DNA of 64,000 bases. It comes from UMGS1649 sp045611765 (lineage in GTDB: Bacteria; Bacillota; Clostridia; TANB77; CAG-465). Location of the stretch: the NCBI GenBank assembly GCA_045611765.1, contig JAZKXT010000012.1:124001-188000 (forward strand). Reading direction: 5' to 3'. Under the pieces are notes generated by a model. That model did no database searches. It was not told the origin of the DNA and worked only from the letters and a program-made list of their open reading frames with translations. Positions 52,365 to 61,759 of the stretch are shown piece after piece (position 1 is the stretch's first letter; each line of letters opens with the position of its first letter). The position numbers and the translations under genes were made by a program.

Positions 52365-55300
52365 ATGCAGTTAAAAAGGATTGAAATACAGGGGTTTAAA
52401 TCGTTTGCTGACAAAACTATAATAGAATTTGATGGTGGAATCACTACTATAGTTGGACCAAACGGAAGCGGAAAGAGTAATATCTCTGATGCAGTGCGTT
52501 GGGTTCTAGGTGAACAAAGTGCCAAGAGCTTAAGAGGCTCTAAAATGGAAGATGTAATATTTGCAGGGACTAAGCATAGAAAAATGCTTGGTCTTGCTGA
52601 GGTTTCACTAGTTTTAGATAATAGTGACCACAGTCTTAATGTGGAATTCGATGAAGTTGTTGTAACAAGAAGAGTGTATAGAAGTGGAGATAGTGAGTAT
52701 TTAATAAATAAATCCCAAGTAAGGCTTAAAGATGTCCAAGAATTATTCATGGATACGGGGGTAGGGCGTGATGGTTACAGCATAATTGGACAAGGTAAAA
52801 TAGATAGTATAATATCTTCAAAGTCTGAAGATAGAAGAAACATATTTGAAGAGGCATCTGGTATAGTAAAATACAGAACTAGAAAAGATGAAGCGTTAAG
52901 AAAATTAGAGCACACAAATGCTAATTTAGATAGAGTTACGGACATTTTAACAGAGATAAACAATAACTTGGAACCATTAGCAAAAAAAGCAGAAACGGCA
53001 AAAAAATATCTTGAGTTGAAAGGCAAACTTAAAGATATAGATGTAAAAATATTCTTAAATGTTATAGATAGCTGTTCGGGTGAGTTAGAAGCTTTAAATG
53101 CAAAAATAGAAGGAATAAATAATAGCGTTATAGAAAAAGAGTCTGAACTTGCAGAAGCACAAAGAGCAAGTGATGATGCAAGAGTATGTTTGGAAGAACT
53201 TCTTCAGGCAATAGAGGTCGCTCAGGAAACATATTATTCTTCATTAAGTGAAGTAGACAGATTAACTTCTAAAGTAGAAGCCTATGATGATAGGGTGGCA
53301 ATGAATAAAGAAAATATTGCTAAACTAAAAGAAGAAATAGCCGGTTCAGATGCATCAATTGCAATACTTGAGCAAGAGATCGTAACTCGTTCGGTTAAAA
53401 AAGACAACCTTGAAAAAAACAAATTAAGATTTGAAATTGAGCTTAATGAGAAGACAGCCGAGCTTAAAGAAATAACTGCGGGAATGTCTGAAAAAGAGCT
53501 TGAAATAGAAAGTCTAAAAAGAACAGTTGAATCTCTTAAAGAAAATATATCTGAACTTAAGCTTAAAATTGCGACAGCTGAAATGCATTTAGAAGCAAAT
53601 AATAAAAGATTAGATACAATTGCAAGAGATGCTAATCAAGATATATCTAGTTCTGATGGTATCAAAATACATCTAGCTGAAGTGGAAGAGGAATTTGCTA
53701 AGGTAGAAAAAAATAGAAATAGTTTAAAAGAGCAAATGGAAACTTTAAGCAATGAAAAAACTAGACTTGAAGAATTCTTTGCAACGTTTGAGACTAAAGA
53801 AAATGAATTTAAACAAAAAATATTAGAGACAAGGTCCAAACTAAACTATATGTTAAACCTCGAAAGTGAATCTGAAGGATACACAAGAAGTGTTAAGAGC
53901 ATTATAGACTTGTCTAGAAGAAATGCTAAATATACAGACCACGTATTTGGAACGCTTGCGTCACTAATTTCTACTGATGAAAAATATGAAAAAGCGATAG
54001 AAATTGCGATGGGGGGATATATCCAAAACATAGTAGTGGATAAAGATTCTGTTGCAAAAGATTTGGTTAATTTCTTAAAAGACGGAATGCTAGGACGCGC
54101 TACGTTCTTACCAATAGAAAGCATTAAGTTATATAAAGAAGATATACCAGCGGCGCTTAAAAAAGAAGCGGGATATATAGGAACCGCAATGGAGCTTGTG
54201 TCATATGATAAAAAGTTTGAAGCAGTAGCAAGACTAGCACTTGGTAGAACTATTGTAGTAGATACGATAGAAAATGGAATAAAGATATCTAAAGTGTCTA
54301 AAAATAGTGCAAAGATAGTAACTCTTGCGGGTGAAGTTATTGCAACAACTGGAAGTATAACAGGTGGACAAGCAGCGTCAAAGCAAATGACACTGGTTGG
54401 ACGTGGTAGAAGAATTAATGAATATAAAGAACGTTTGGCTACTCTTGAAAAAGACTATGCAGCGCATTTAGATAGTATTAAAAAAGAACAAGGAAGTTAT
54501 ACAGAAATTGTAGCTAAACTTGAAACAGTAACAGCCAAGTATACTGAAGCAAATACAACATATAGTGTAACACAGGAACGACTAAATCAAGCAATAAAAG
54601 ACGCGGAAAAGATAAAAGACATGCGTAAGAATAAAGAGGCTGAAAAAGTAGAACTAGAGGCTAATAATAAAGATTTAGAGTGGGATATAACTGAAACTAA
54701 TAAAAAAATAGACGAGATAAACGCTGAAATTACAAAGCATACAGATGAGATAGCAGAATATGCAAGATTTAATAAAGAGAAAGAAGAAAGAGTTAACTTC
54801 TTAAACGAAGATATAATGAACCTTAAAGTTTCGCTTTCATCTTTTGATGAATCAGCTTTAGCTATTGATGAGATGGTAGATAAGATTAAGTCAGATATAT
54901 CTAGCTTTATGGTCAGTCAGGATAGAAAGAAAGAGTTAATAGCAGAATATGAAAATGAACTTGCTACAAGTGAAGCTAAAAACGAAGAAGACAAAAATCA
55001 AATAACAGTTATTAAAGAAAAAACGGATGCTTTAAAAAATGAAATAGAAAAATTAAAACAAGATAAAGCAAACAATATAGCAAAACAAAGCGAACTAGAA
55101 AAAGTAACTTTTGAAGCTATGAAAATGCTTGAGAAATTAAGAACAGAAAAAGCTAAACTAGATGGAAAGAAAGAAAAATACGATAGCGATACAGAACTTC
55201 TTAAAATAAAAATGTGGGAGGAATATGAAATCACTGTAACGTCTGCTCGTGAGATAGATAAAGCTCTAGATGAGTTAAAGGATATATCTAAAACTAAATT

Positions 55301-55934
55301 AGAGCAAATGGCAAATAAACTAAAAAATGAAATTAAAGGTTTAGGTGAAGTAACAGTAAGTGCTATTGAAGAATACAAAGAATTAAGTGAACGTGGTCAG
55401 TTTATTTCTAAACAAAAAGAAGATTTAGAAGAAACTAAAGCTAAACTTGAAAATTTAATAGACAATACAACTGCTGTTATGAAAACACAATTTGCTAAAC
55501 AATTTAAAGAAATAAACGAAAACTTTAAAGAGGTATTTAAGGAACTCTTTGGTGGAGGAAGAGCAGAGCTTAAGCTTTCAGATGAGAAAAATGTTTTAGA
55601 AAGTGGTATAGAAATTGAAGCTGAACCACCTGGAAAGAAACTACAAAATATGTCACTTCTATCTGGTGGAGAAAAAGCTTTAACTGCTATTGCGATATTA
55701 TTTGCAATACTTAAGATAAAAGCACCTCCATTCTGTGTTCTAGACGAAATAGAAGCAGCTCTAGACGATATTAACGTTGCAAGATTTGCATCGTATCTAG
55801 AAAAATATTCAGATGATACGCAATTTATAGTTATAACACATAGAAAAGGTACAATGGAAGTTGCAACATCAGTATATGGTGTTACAATGCAAGAATATGG
55901 TGTATCTAAGCTTGTGTCGATGAAGATGAAATAG
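52365..55934 (+). CDS. smc: Chromosome segregation ATPase SMC
   Basis: 1189 residues, full length for bacterial SMC. N-terminal head with VGPNGSGKSNISDAVRWVLG (Walker A), two long coiled coils (about 165-500 and 680-1000), a hinge (about 510-670, with FGTLASLISTDEKYEKAIEI and TLAGEVIATTGSITGGQA), and C-terminal head with MSLLSGGEKALTAIAILFAI (signature) and FCVLDEIEAALDD (Walker B). It compacts and segregates DNA with ScpA and ScpB, not in this window. AAGGAG precedes the ATG. Confidence 0.98.
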   Translation: MQLKRIEIQGFKSFADKTIIEFDGGITTIVGPNGSGKSNISDAVRWVLGEQSAKSLRGSKMEDVIFAGTKHRKMLGLAEVSLVLDNSDHSLNVEFDEVVVTRRVYRSGDSEYLINKSQVRLKDVQELFMDTGVGRDGYSIIGQGKIDSIISSKSEDRRNIFEEASGIVKYRTRKDEALRKLEHTNANLDRVTDILTEINNNLEPLAKKAETAKKYLELKGKLKDIDVKIFLNVIDSCSGELEALNAKIEGINNSVIEKESELAEAQRASDDARVCLEELLQAIEVAQETYYSSLSEVDRLTSKVEAYDDRVAMNKENIAKLKEEIAGSDASIAILEQEIVTRSVKKDNLEKNKLRFEIELNEKTAELKEITAGMSEKELEIESLKRTVESLKENISELKLKIATAEMHLEANNKRLDTIARDANQDISSSDGIKIHLAEVEEEFAKVEKNRNSLKEQMETLSNEKTRLEEFFATFETKENEFKQKILETRSKLNYMLNLESESEGYTRSVKSIIDLSRRNAKYTDHVFGTLASLISTDEKYEKAIEIAMGGYIQNIVVDKDSVAKDLVNFLKDGMLGRATFLPIESIKLYKEDIPAALKKEAGYIGTAMELVSYDKKFEAVARLALGRTIVVDTIENGIKISKVSKNSAKIVTLAGEVIATTGSITGGQAASKQMTLVGRGRRINEYKERLATLEKDYAAHLDSIKKEQGSYTEIVAKLETVTAKYTEANTTYSVTQERLNQAIKDAEKIKDMRKNKEAEKVELEANNKDLEWDITETNKKIDEINAEITKHTDEIAEYARFNKEKEERVNFLNEDIMNLKVSLSSFDESALAIDEMVDKIKSDISSFMVSQDRKKELIAEYENELATSEAKNEEDKNQITVIKEKTDALKNEIEKLKQDKANNIAKQSELEKVTFEAMKMLEKLRTEKAKLDGKKEKYDSDTELLKIKMWEEYEITVTSAREIDKALDELKDISKTKLEQMANKLKNEIKGLGEVTVSAIEEYKELSERGQFISKQKEDLEETKAKLENLIDNTTAVMKTQFAKQFKEINENFKEVFKELFGGGRAELKLSDEKNVLESGIEIEAEPPGKKLQNMSLLSGGEKALTAIAILFAILKIKAPPFCVLDEIEAALDDINVARFASYLEKYSDDTQFIVITHRKGTMEVATSVYGVTMQEYGVSKLVSMKMK

Positions 55935-55942
55935 TAAAAAAG

Positions 55943-55976
55943 AAAACGCAAAAAGCAAATCGCTTTTTGCGTTTTT
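55943..55976. terminator. Terminator after smc (bidirectional)
   Basis: AAAACGCAAAAAGC, loop, GCTTTTTGCGTTTTT. Lies between smc and the convergent gene at 55997. Confidence 0.9.
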
Positions 55977-55996
55977 CAGTGTGCCATCTACAACTT

Positions 55997-56464
55997 TTAA
56001 TCCATATTAATATAGTAAAAAACACACAACTTTTCGTTAATAACTTCGTTGATATTATTTACTATAGAGTCCATAGAGGTTACTAAGTAATCATAGGTAA
56101 TGTTGTTGCTAAATACTTCTATTGAGAAATAAAAAGCGTCTTTGGTACAGCTACGTAGCGTGACTATCGCCTGCTCATCATCTAAGAGGTCGATACTAAC
56201 ATTAGAATATAAAATATCGCTAATGGTATCAATTATTTCTTTATCCAGCTTGTTGTAATACCTACGATAGGCCACTTCGAATGCTACTGCTGTGGCAATT
56301 ATTAGTAAGACGGAAAAAATCACGTGGAAGGTAAAGAACAAAAAGCAAAACGTGAAGACGAAGAGGGTTAAAAGAGATAACACTACTATTTGTATTTTTT
56401 GAATAGAGGCGTATCGTTTTTTTCTTTTGTCCTGCTTCTGGACTAATGGTTGTAATGTGTTCAT
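55997..56464 (-). CDS. Hypothetical membrane protein, 155 aa
   Basis: 155 residues: basic N-terminus (QKQDKRKKRYASIQK), two close membrane helices (about 25-50 and 52-70), and a cytoplasmic alpha/beta tail (DKEIIDTISDILYSN..., TLRSCTKDAFYFSIEVFS). No family recognised. Codon use includes CGT, GCC and CTG-type codons beyond the local norm. GGAG precedes the ATG; a perfect consensus promoter lies at 56540-56568. Confidence 0.65.
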   Translation of the reverse strand: MNTLQPLVQKQDKRKKRYASIQKIQIVVLSLLTLFVFTFCFLFFTFHVIFSVLLIIATAVAFEVAYRRYYNKLDKEIIDTISDILYSNVSIDLLDDEQAIVTLRSCTKDAFYFSIEVFSNNITYDYLVTSMDSIVNNINEVINEKLCVFYYINMD

Positions 56465-56539
56465 GATATATCTCCTTTTAATTAAATTAGATTTTAGTTC
56501 AATAAGTTTATTGTACTCATATAATTTTGCAATTTATAT

Positions 56540-56568
56540 ATTATACATCTTTTACTGAATAATGTCAA
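56540..56568 (-). promoter_or_regulatory. Perfect-consensus sigma-A promoter of the gene at 55997
   Basis: Minus strand TTGACA (complement of 56563-56568), 17-nt spacer, TATAAT (complement of 56540-56545). Confidence 0.85.
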
Positions 56569-56572
56569 CAAA

Positions 56573-56596
56573 ACAGTCCGGGGGTAACCGGACTGT
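56573..56596. repeat. GC-rich hairpin abutting the minus-strand promoter
   Basis: ACAGTCCGG, loop GGGTAA, CCGGACTGT: a perfect 9-bp inverted repeat. On the minus strand TTTTG follows, so it could be a terminator, or an operator 4 nt from the -35 box. Confidence 0.65.
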
Positions 56597-56772
56597 AAAA
56601 AGGGTAAATAATATATAATAAATATATTAAAAAGGTTTATGAAAAAGGTTTAAATGTATTAATGTATTGTTAATACAACTAAATTATAGTATAATGTGAG
56701 TAGATTTTATGTCGAAATATATTGTAGAACAATAAAAAGAAAATAAAGTTTTGTTAAAATAAAGGAGATTAA

Positions 56773-58125
56773 ATGAAGACGCCAAATGTAGTAAATATAA
56801 TTGGTGCAGGACTTGCTGGATGTGAGTGTGCACATATATTAAGTAAATATAATATAAAATGTAGACTTTATGAAATGAAGCCTAACAAAAAAAGCCCGGC
56901 TCATGTATCTAATGACTTTGCAGAGCTTGTATGTAGCAATTCTTTAAAGTCTGAACAAATAACAAATGCATGTGGGCTTTTAAAACAAGAAATGAAAATG
57001 CTAGATAGCATTTTTGTAGAAGCAGCATATAATTCAAAAGTTCCAGCGGGAAATGCGTTGGCTGTAAATAGGGAAGAATTTTCAAAATATATAACAGAGA
57101 AAATAAAAAACGATGAAAATATTGAGATTACTTATGAAGAGGTAATGGATTTAGATAAACTACAAGGCATTACTGTAATTGCCACAGGTCCTCTTACAAG
57201 TGAGGCGTTATCTTTAAGCATAGCCAAATTAATAGGAGAAAATAAACTCTACTTTTATGATGCTGCAGCACCAATAGTGCTTGCTGAAAGTATAGATATG
57301 ACAAAAGCGTATAGAAAAGATAGATACGGTGAAATTGGAGTAGGAGATTATTTAAATCTTGCTATGACTAAGGAAGAATATGACGTGTTCTATAACGAAT
57401 TATTAAATGCAGAAAGTGCTGAACGCCACTCTTTTGATAAATTAGAACAAACTAATAACGACACGGAAGAATTACAACATTTCGAAGGTTGTATGCCAAT
57501 AGAGACTATGGCGAGACGTGGAGATAAGACGTTAGTATTTGGCCCTTTAAAACCGGTAGGCTTGTATAAAGAAGATGGAACAAAACCTTACGCAGTACTT
57601 CAACTTAGAAAAGAAGATGAAAACGAAACAATGTATAATTTAGTTGGCTTTCAAACAAGTCTTAAATTTGCTGAACAAAAAAGAGTATTTGGTTTAATAG
57701 CAGGTCTTGAGAATGCAGAATATGTAAGATATGGTGTAATGCATAGAAACACATATATAAATGCACCCAAGATAATAAATAGCGACTTTAGTATGAAAGA
57801 ACATCCAAATGTATATTTTGCGGGACAAATAAGTGGTGTGGAAGGTTATGTGGAATCAGCCGCAAGTGGTCTTATGGTAGCATATAACATTGTAGCGAAA
57901 TTAAAAGGAATAGATTTAAAATTTTCGGATGAAACTATGCTTGGTGCACTTGCTAAATATGTAGCAACAGAAAATAAAGATTACCAACCAATGAATGCAA
58001 ATTTTGGGATTATTAAGCCTGCTGAGAAGAAAATTAGAGATAAGAAGGAAAGATATGCTTTTTATGCCACAAGGTCAATAGATAGGATGAAGGAGTTAAA
58101 AGATGAGCTTAAAAATATTGGATGA
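56773..58125 (+). CDS. trmFO: Folate/FAD-dependent tRNA m5U54 methyltransferase TrmFO
   Basis: 450 residues, Rossmann FAD site at the start (NIIGAGLAGCECAHILSKYN), then HVSNDFAELVCSNSLKSEQI with the conserved Cys, and FAGQISGVEGYVESAASGLM near the C-terminus. It forms ribothymidine 54 in tRNA using methylene-tetrahydrofolate, to which FolD in this window contributes. AAGGAG precedes the ATG. The last codons overlap the holA start. In many Firmicutes topA precedes it; not here. Confidence 0.95.
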   Translation: MKTPNVVNIIGAGLAGCECAHILSKYNIKCRLYEMKPNKKSPAHVSNDFAELVCSNSLKSEQITNACGLLKQEMKMLDSIFVEAAYNSKVPAGNALAVNREEFSKYITEKIKNDENIEITYEEVMDLDKLQGITVIATGPLTSEALSLSIAKLIGENKLYFYDAAAPIVLAESIDMTKAYRKDRYGEIGVGDYLNLAMTKEEYDVFYNELLNAESAERHSFDKLEQTNNDTEELQHFEGCMPIETMARRGDKTLVFGPLKPVGLYKEDGTKPYAVLQLRKEDENETMYNLVGFQTSLKFAEQKRVFGLIAGLENAEYVRYGVMHRNTYINAPKIINSDFSMKEHPNVYFAGQISGVEGYVESAASGLMVAYNIVAKLKGIDLKFSDETMLGALAKYVATENKDYQPMNANFGIIKPAEKKIRDKKERYAFYATRSIDRMKELKDELKNIG

Positions 58126-59071
58126 AGATATCAAGAATAAAAAACCTCACGGTGTATATTTGCTTTATGGTACTGAAACATATGATGTAGAAAGCTATGT
58201 AGAAAAAATAAAAAAATGTTTTTCTAATTTAGAAGCTGGTGTAAATTTCTTTGTACTAGATAAAACAAATGTAGATAAATTAGAAGATTACTGTGAGAGT
58301 GTATCATTTTTTGGCCTTGAGAAGCTTATAGTTATAAAAAACACAGGATTAAAATTTAATAAGGAAGTTTTAGAAAACATTACAAATCCTGAACTTGTTA
58401 TAGTAATAACTGAGGAAAGTGTGGATAAAAGAACATCAGAATATAAATATTTAACAAAAAATGCAGTTTGTGTAGAGTTTAATAAGCTAAACGAAAAAGA
58501 TGCTGTGTTTTTTGTAAAGAGAATGCTTAATGCATATAAAGTGAATGTTCCTGACGATGTGGCAAAATATTTAGTAGCCGTTTGTACAGAAGACAAACAA
58601 ATTCTAGTAAATGAGTTTAGAAAAATAGTGGCATATCTTGACCATGGTGAGACTTTGACAAAAGAGGTTATAGATACTATTTGTTCAAAAACAATTGATG
58701 CCAAGATATTTGATCTTATGGATGCTATAATGGTTAAGAAGAAAAAAGACGCTTTAGCACTTTTTGAAGATATGTTAGCGCAAGGAACATATATTGGCAT
58801 AATTTCATCAATGATATTTAAACAAATAAAACAAATCTATCAAATAAAACTTATGGAACAAAGAATAAAAGAGACAGGAATAAATGTAGATATAGCAAAA
58901 GAACTTGGAATACATCCTTTTGTATATTCTAAATTAAAAGTAGCTAGTTCAAATTATTCTTTGGAACATTTGGAAAACTTAATGTTAGAATTTAACTCTT
59001 ATGATGAAAATTCAAAAACAGGAAAAATAGATATTATTCTTGGTTTAAAACAAATAATACTTGCGATGTAG
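58103..59071 (+). CDS. holA: DNA polymerase III subunit delta
   Basis: 322 residues of the clamp-loader delta family: GVYLLYGTETYDVESYVEKI at the start, FFGLEKLIVIKN, AVCVEFNKLNEKDA, and the C-terminal helical domain with LAQGTYIGIISSMIFKQIKQ. The ATG at 58103 lies inside trmFO (23-nt overlap) and is preceded by AAGGAG, indicating coupling. Delta opens the beta clamp for loading. Confidence 0.9.
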   Translation: MSLKILDEDIKNKKPHGVYLLYGTETYDVESYVEKIKKCFSNLEAGVNFFVLDKTNVDKLEDYCESVSFFGLEKLIVIKNTGLKFNKEVLENITNPELVIVITEESVDKRTSEYKYLTKNAVCVEFNKLNEKDAVFFVKRMLNAYKVNVPDDVAKYLVAVCTEDKQILVNEFRKIVAYLDHGETLTKEVIDTICSKTIDAKIFDLMDAIMVKKKKDALALFEDMLAQGTYIGIISSMIFKQIKQIYQIKLMEQRIKETGINVDIAKELGIHPFVYSKLKVASSNYSLEHLENLMLEFNSYDENSKTGKIDIILGLKQIILAM

Positions 59072-59144
59072 AAATCATAATAGGTAATATAAAATTAAAT
59101 AAAAGCACTTCTTTTGAAACATAATGTTAAAGAGGTGTTTTTTT

Positions 59145-60098
59145 ATGAAAAATTTTAACTTTAGAACAGATATGGCAGATGAAAGGGTAGATACATATAA
59201 ACAGGTAAACAATTTAACAGAAATAAATGGAATTAAAGTAGAATGTGTGGCGGAAGATATAGTAAAAACAACTACTGTAGATGTTTTAAATGAAAATGGT
59301 AAAAATGCAGTAAAAAAAGATATAGGTAAGTATATAACACTGGAAATAAAAGATGTAGAGTATTTAACAGAGGAACAAAAGCAGTCGGTTATAACAGCTG
59401 TTGCAAATCAAATAAAGATATTAATAGGTAAAGAGGTAAATAACATCTTAATAGTAGGACTAGGAAATGAAGCGGTGACACCTGATGCCTTGGGCCCAAA
59501 AGTGGTTTCGTTTGTTAATGTAACACGTCATATGTTAAAGTATGCAAAGGAATTTATTGAGCCAGGAACGAAGGAGATATCTGCAATATCCCCAGGCGTT
59601 CTTGGAACAACGGGTATAGAAACTGAAGAAATAGTAGAAGCTGTTACAAAAATAGTAAATCCAGAAGTTCTAATTGTAATAGATAGTTTAGCATCAATGA
59701 GCATGGATAGACTAGGAAAAACAATTCAACTAGGAAATACAGGAATAACTCCAGGGGCGGGGATAGGAAATAAAAGAAGAGCGCTAAATAGGGAAAGTCT
59801 TGGAACTGATGTAATAGCAGTAGGCGTACCATTGGTTGTAGACATGGCAACTATTACAAATGAAGCAATAGACAAATTAACAGATAACTTAAAATATGAA
59901 GCAACAAATTATATGAATCACGGATTAAATAAGAAAAAAGTAGAAGAGTTATTTTCTTTATTTGATAGAGAAGACAGATATACTATGATAGCGAATGCTT
60001 TACATACAGACAATTACATAGTTACACCTAAAGAAATAGATAGTGTTCTTCTAAAAATATCCGAAATAATCGCGAGTGGACTTAATGTGGCTTTGTAG
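59145..60098 (+). CDS. gpr: Germination (spore) protease GPR
   Basis: Degrades small acid-soluble spore proteins during germination. 317 residues starting MKNFNFRTDMADERVDTYKQ, with NNILIVGLGNEAVTPDALGP, SPGVLGTTGIET, VIDSLASMSMDRLGKTIQLG and PGAGIGNKRRALN, all GPR signatures; an N-terminal propeptide is expected. ATG 59124 is in frame, but AGAGGTG at 59132-59138 favours ATG 59145. A sigma-G promoter is expected from the family but not clear by eye. Confidence 0.95.
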   Translation: MKNFNFRTDMADERVDTYKQVNNLTEINGIKVECVAEDIVKTTTVDVLNENGKNAVKKDIGKYITLEIKDVEYLTEEQKQSVITAVANQIKILIGKEVNNILIVGLGNEAVTPDALGPKVVSFVNVTRHMLKYAKEFIEPGTKEISAISPGVLGTTGIETEEIVEAVTKIVNPEVLIVIDSLASMSMDRLGKTIQLGNTGITPGAGIGNKRRALNRESLGTDVIAVGVPLVVDMATITNEAIDKLTDNLKYEATNYMNHGLNKKKVEELFSLFDREDRYTMIANALHTDNYIVTPKEIDSVLLKISEIIASGLNVAL

Positions 60099-60538
60099 AG
60101 AACAAATTATATAAAATAATAAGACAGATGTTATATTAATAATATCTGTCTTAAATTATGCAAGATAATAAGCAAGATTTAAGTAAGATGCAATAAAATA
60201 TTAGTCTAAAATTATATTTTTTATAAACAAATAGAAATATACGGAAAAAAGTATGTGTTTATATACGGGAATAAAAGGGTGGCAGCAACACTTTTTATAT
60301 ACTTCCTAAACTATTATGCTATCTTATATAAAGAAAATAAACAAATAATAGATAATAATACGTTAGCAGCATTAATCCTTCCTATAGCATAATCTAATAC
60401 GAAAAAGAAAAACATAATTGTGGATTTAGTTATAAATTTTTTACACGTATAATTTTGTAATAATGTGTAATATAAGTCCCTCCTCTTGCTATTTTGCTAA
60501 AAAAAGTATAAAATATATAGCGTAGAGGGGGACTGAAA
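60099..60538. other. 440-nt intergenic region after gpr
   Basis: A stem at 60121-60152 (AAGACAGAT / ATCTGTCTT) may be a weak terminator. ATTATGCTAT at 60313-60322 and ATAGCATAAT at 60384-60393 form a perfect 10-bp inverted repeat 61 nt apart. TTACAC/GTGTAA pairing lies near 60440-60470. GAGGGGG at 60530 is the ribosome binding site of the next gene. I see no convincing coding region. Confidence 0.55.
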
Positions 60539-61714
60539 ATGACAAAAAAACTTTTTAGTATTTTAATGGTAATGTTTGCGGTATTAGCATCACTTACAAA
60601 TGTACATGCGGCTGATGGCTTGTTCCATGAAGGGATATATGAAGATATATACAAATTAAGTGAACAAGCTGATATAGATTTACCGTTCTTTAATATGTTT
60701 ATAAATGCAGCAACTTATGATAAAGATGTAACTCATTCTGGAATAAGTTTTGGAAGTACAACAATAGATATAAATGAAAAACTTGAAGGAATGCATGCTA
60801 TTATATCAACAGATATGGTAACAATAAAAGGTGAAGTAGAAAACGCTTTTATTTATGCAAATAATGTGGTTATAGAAGGAAAGCTTACATCAGATAGTAT
60901 AATATTTGCCCCTACAGTTCAAATTAAAGAAAGCGCTGTTATAGAAAAAGATGTAATAATAATAGCAAATACTTTAGATATTAAAGGGACTGTAGAAGGA
61001 AATGTAATAGCAACAATATCAGATAAAGCAACTATTTCAGGAGTAATAAACAATGACCTTAGAATAATTACTACAGATTTAGCTCTTGCAGACGAGCAAA
61101 TAAAAGGTGATATATATGTTGAAACATCAGCAGATATGACTGGATTAAAAGAAAAATATCCAAATGCTACTGTGAAACCTTTAATTGAACAGGCAAAACA
61201 AAAAGTAGATTGGATGGGAATATTTACAAAGGGAATTGCTACAGTAGTAATATATACTGTTATTGCGGCACTTTTAACTAGAAAACCTAACAATATTGTA
61301 CAAAGGGCTTTTGAAAAGTTTAGAAGCAAAACAACTTTTGGACTAATAGCATCTGTTATAACTCTAATGTCAGCATTGTTCTTACCAATACTTTTAATAG
61401 TGCTTGCACTTATGGGACTTGGCATTGTTGCTTGGCCAATACTTATTGTATACGTAGCATTATTATTACTTGTTGCAACAACAGCAATGTTAATTGTAGG
61501 AATGGCTATATATGATGCTATAAAAGATAAAGTTGGAAAATTTAAAATGCTAGTTATTACATTAATCTATTTAGTACTATATACATTAACTCAAATTACT
61601 GCTATTGCAACTTATGCTAATATGGCTATGATGTTAATTGCACTTGCTATAGTTTTAACAGCTTTTACAAAGCAAAAAGAAATTAAAGAGCAAGTAGTTG
61701 AAGAAACAAAATAA
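60539..61714 (+). CDS. Secreted-domain bactofilin-like membrane protein
   Basis: 391 residues: signal peptide (1-25, ends VHAA), a beta-helix repeat region (about 75-190) of short hydrophobic strands (MVTIKGEVENAFIYANNVVI, EGKLTSDSIIFAPTVQIKES, LDIKGTVEGNVIATISDKAT) like polymer-forming bactofilins, then four to five membrane helices (about 225-380). With a signal peptide the repeat domain would be outside the cell, unlike cytoplasmic bactofilins. Function unknown. ATG after AGAGGGGG. Confidence 0.8.
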   Translation: MTKKLFSILMVMFAVLASLTNVHAADGLFHEGIYEDIYKLSEQADIDLPFFNMFINAATYDKDVTHSGISFGSTTIDINEKLEGMHAIISTDMVTIKGEVENAFIYANNVVIEGKLTSDSIIFAPTVQIKESAVIEKDVIIIANTLDIKGTVEGNVIATISDKATISGVINNDLRIITTDLALADEQIKGDIYVETSADMTGLKEKYPNATVKPLIEQAKQKVDWMGIFTKGIATVVIYTVIAALLTRKPNNIVQRAFEKFRSKTTFGLIASVITLMSALFLPILLIVLALMGLGIVAWPILIVYVALLLLVATTAMLIVGMAIYDAIKDKVGKFKMLVITLIYLVLYTLTQITAIATYANMAMMLIALAIVLTAFTKQKEIKEQVVEETK

Positions 61715-61729
61715 CAATAAAATATATAG

Positions 61730-61759
61730 AAAAATCCTCTGTTTAAAGAGGATTTTTTT
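61730..61759. terminator. Bidirectional terminator
   Basis: AAAAATCCTCT, short loop, AGAGGATTTTT then T residues; overlaps the stop of the convergent glycosyltransferase gene. Confidence 0.88.

Larger units (their letters stand above)
56465..56772. other. 308-nt divergent intergenic region
   Basis: Contains the minus-strand promoter at 56540-56568, a perfect GC-rich hairpin at 56573-56596, and near 56690 a TATAAT-like box that may serve trmFO. No ORF was found in it. Confidence 0.7.
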
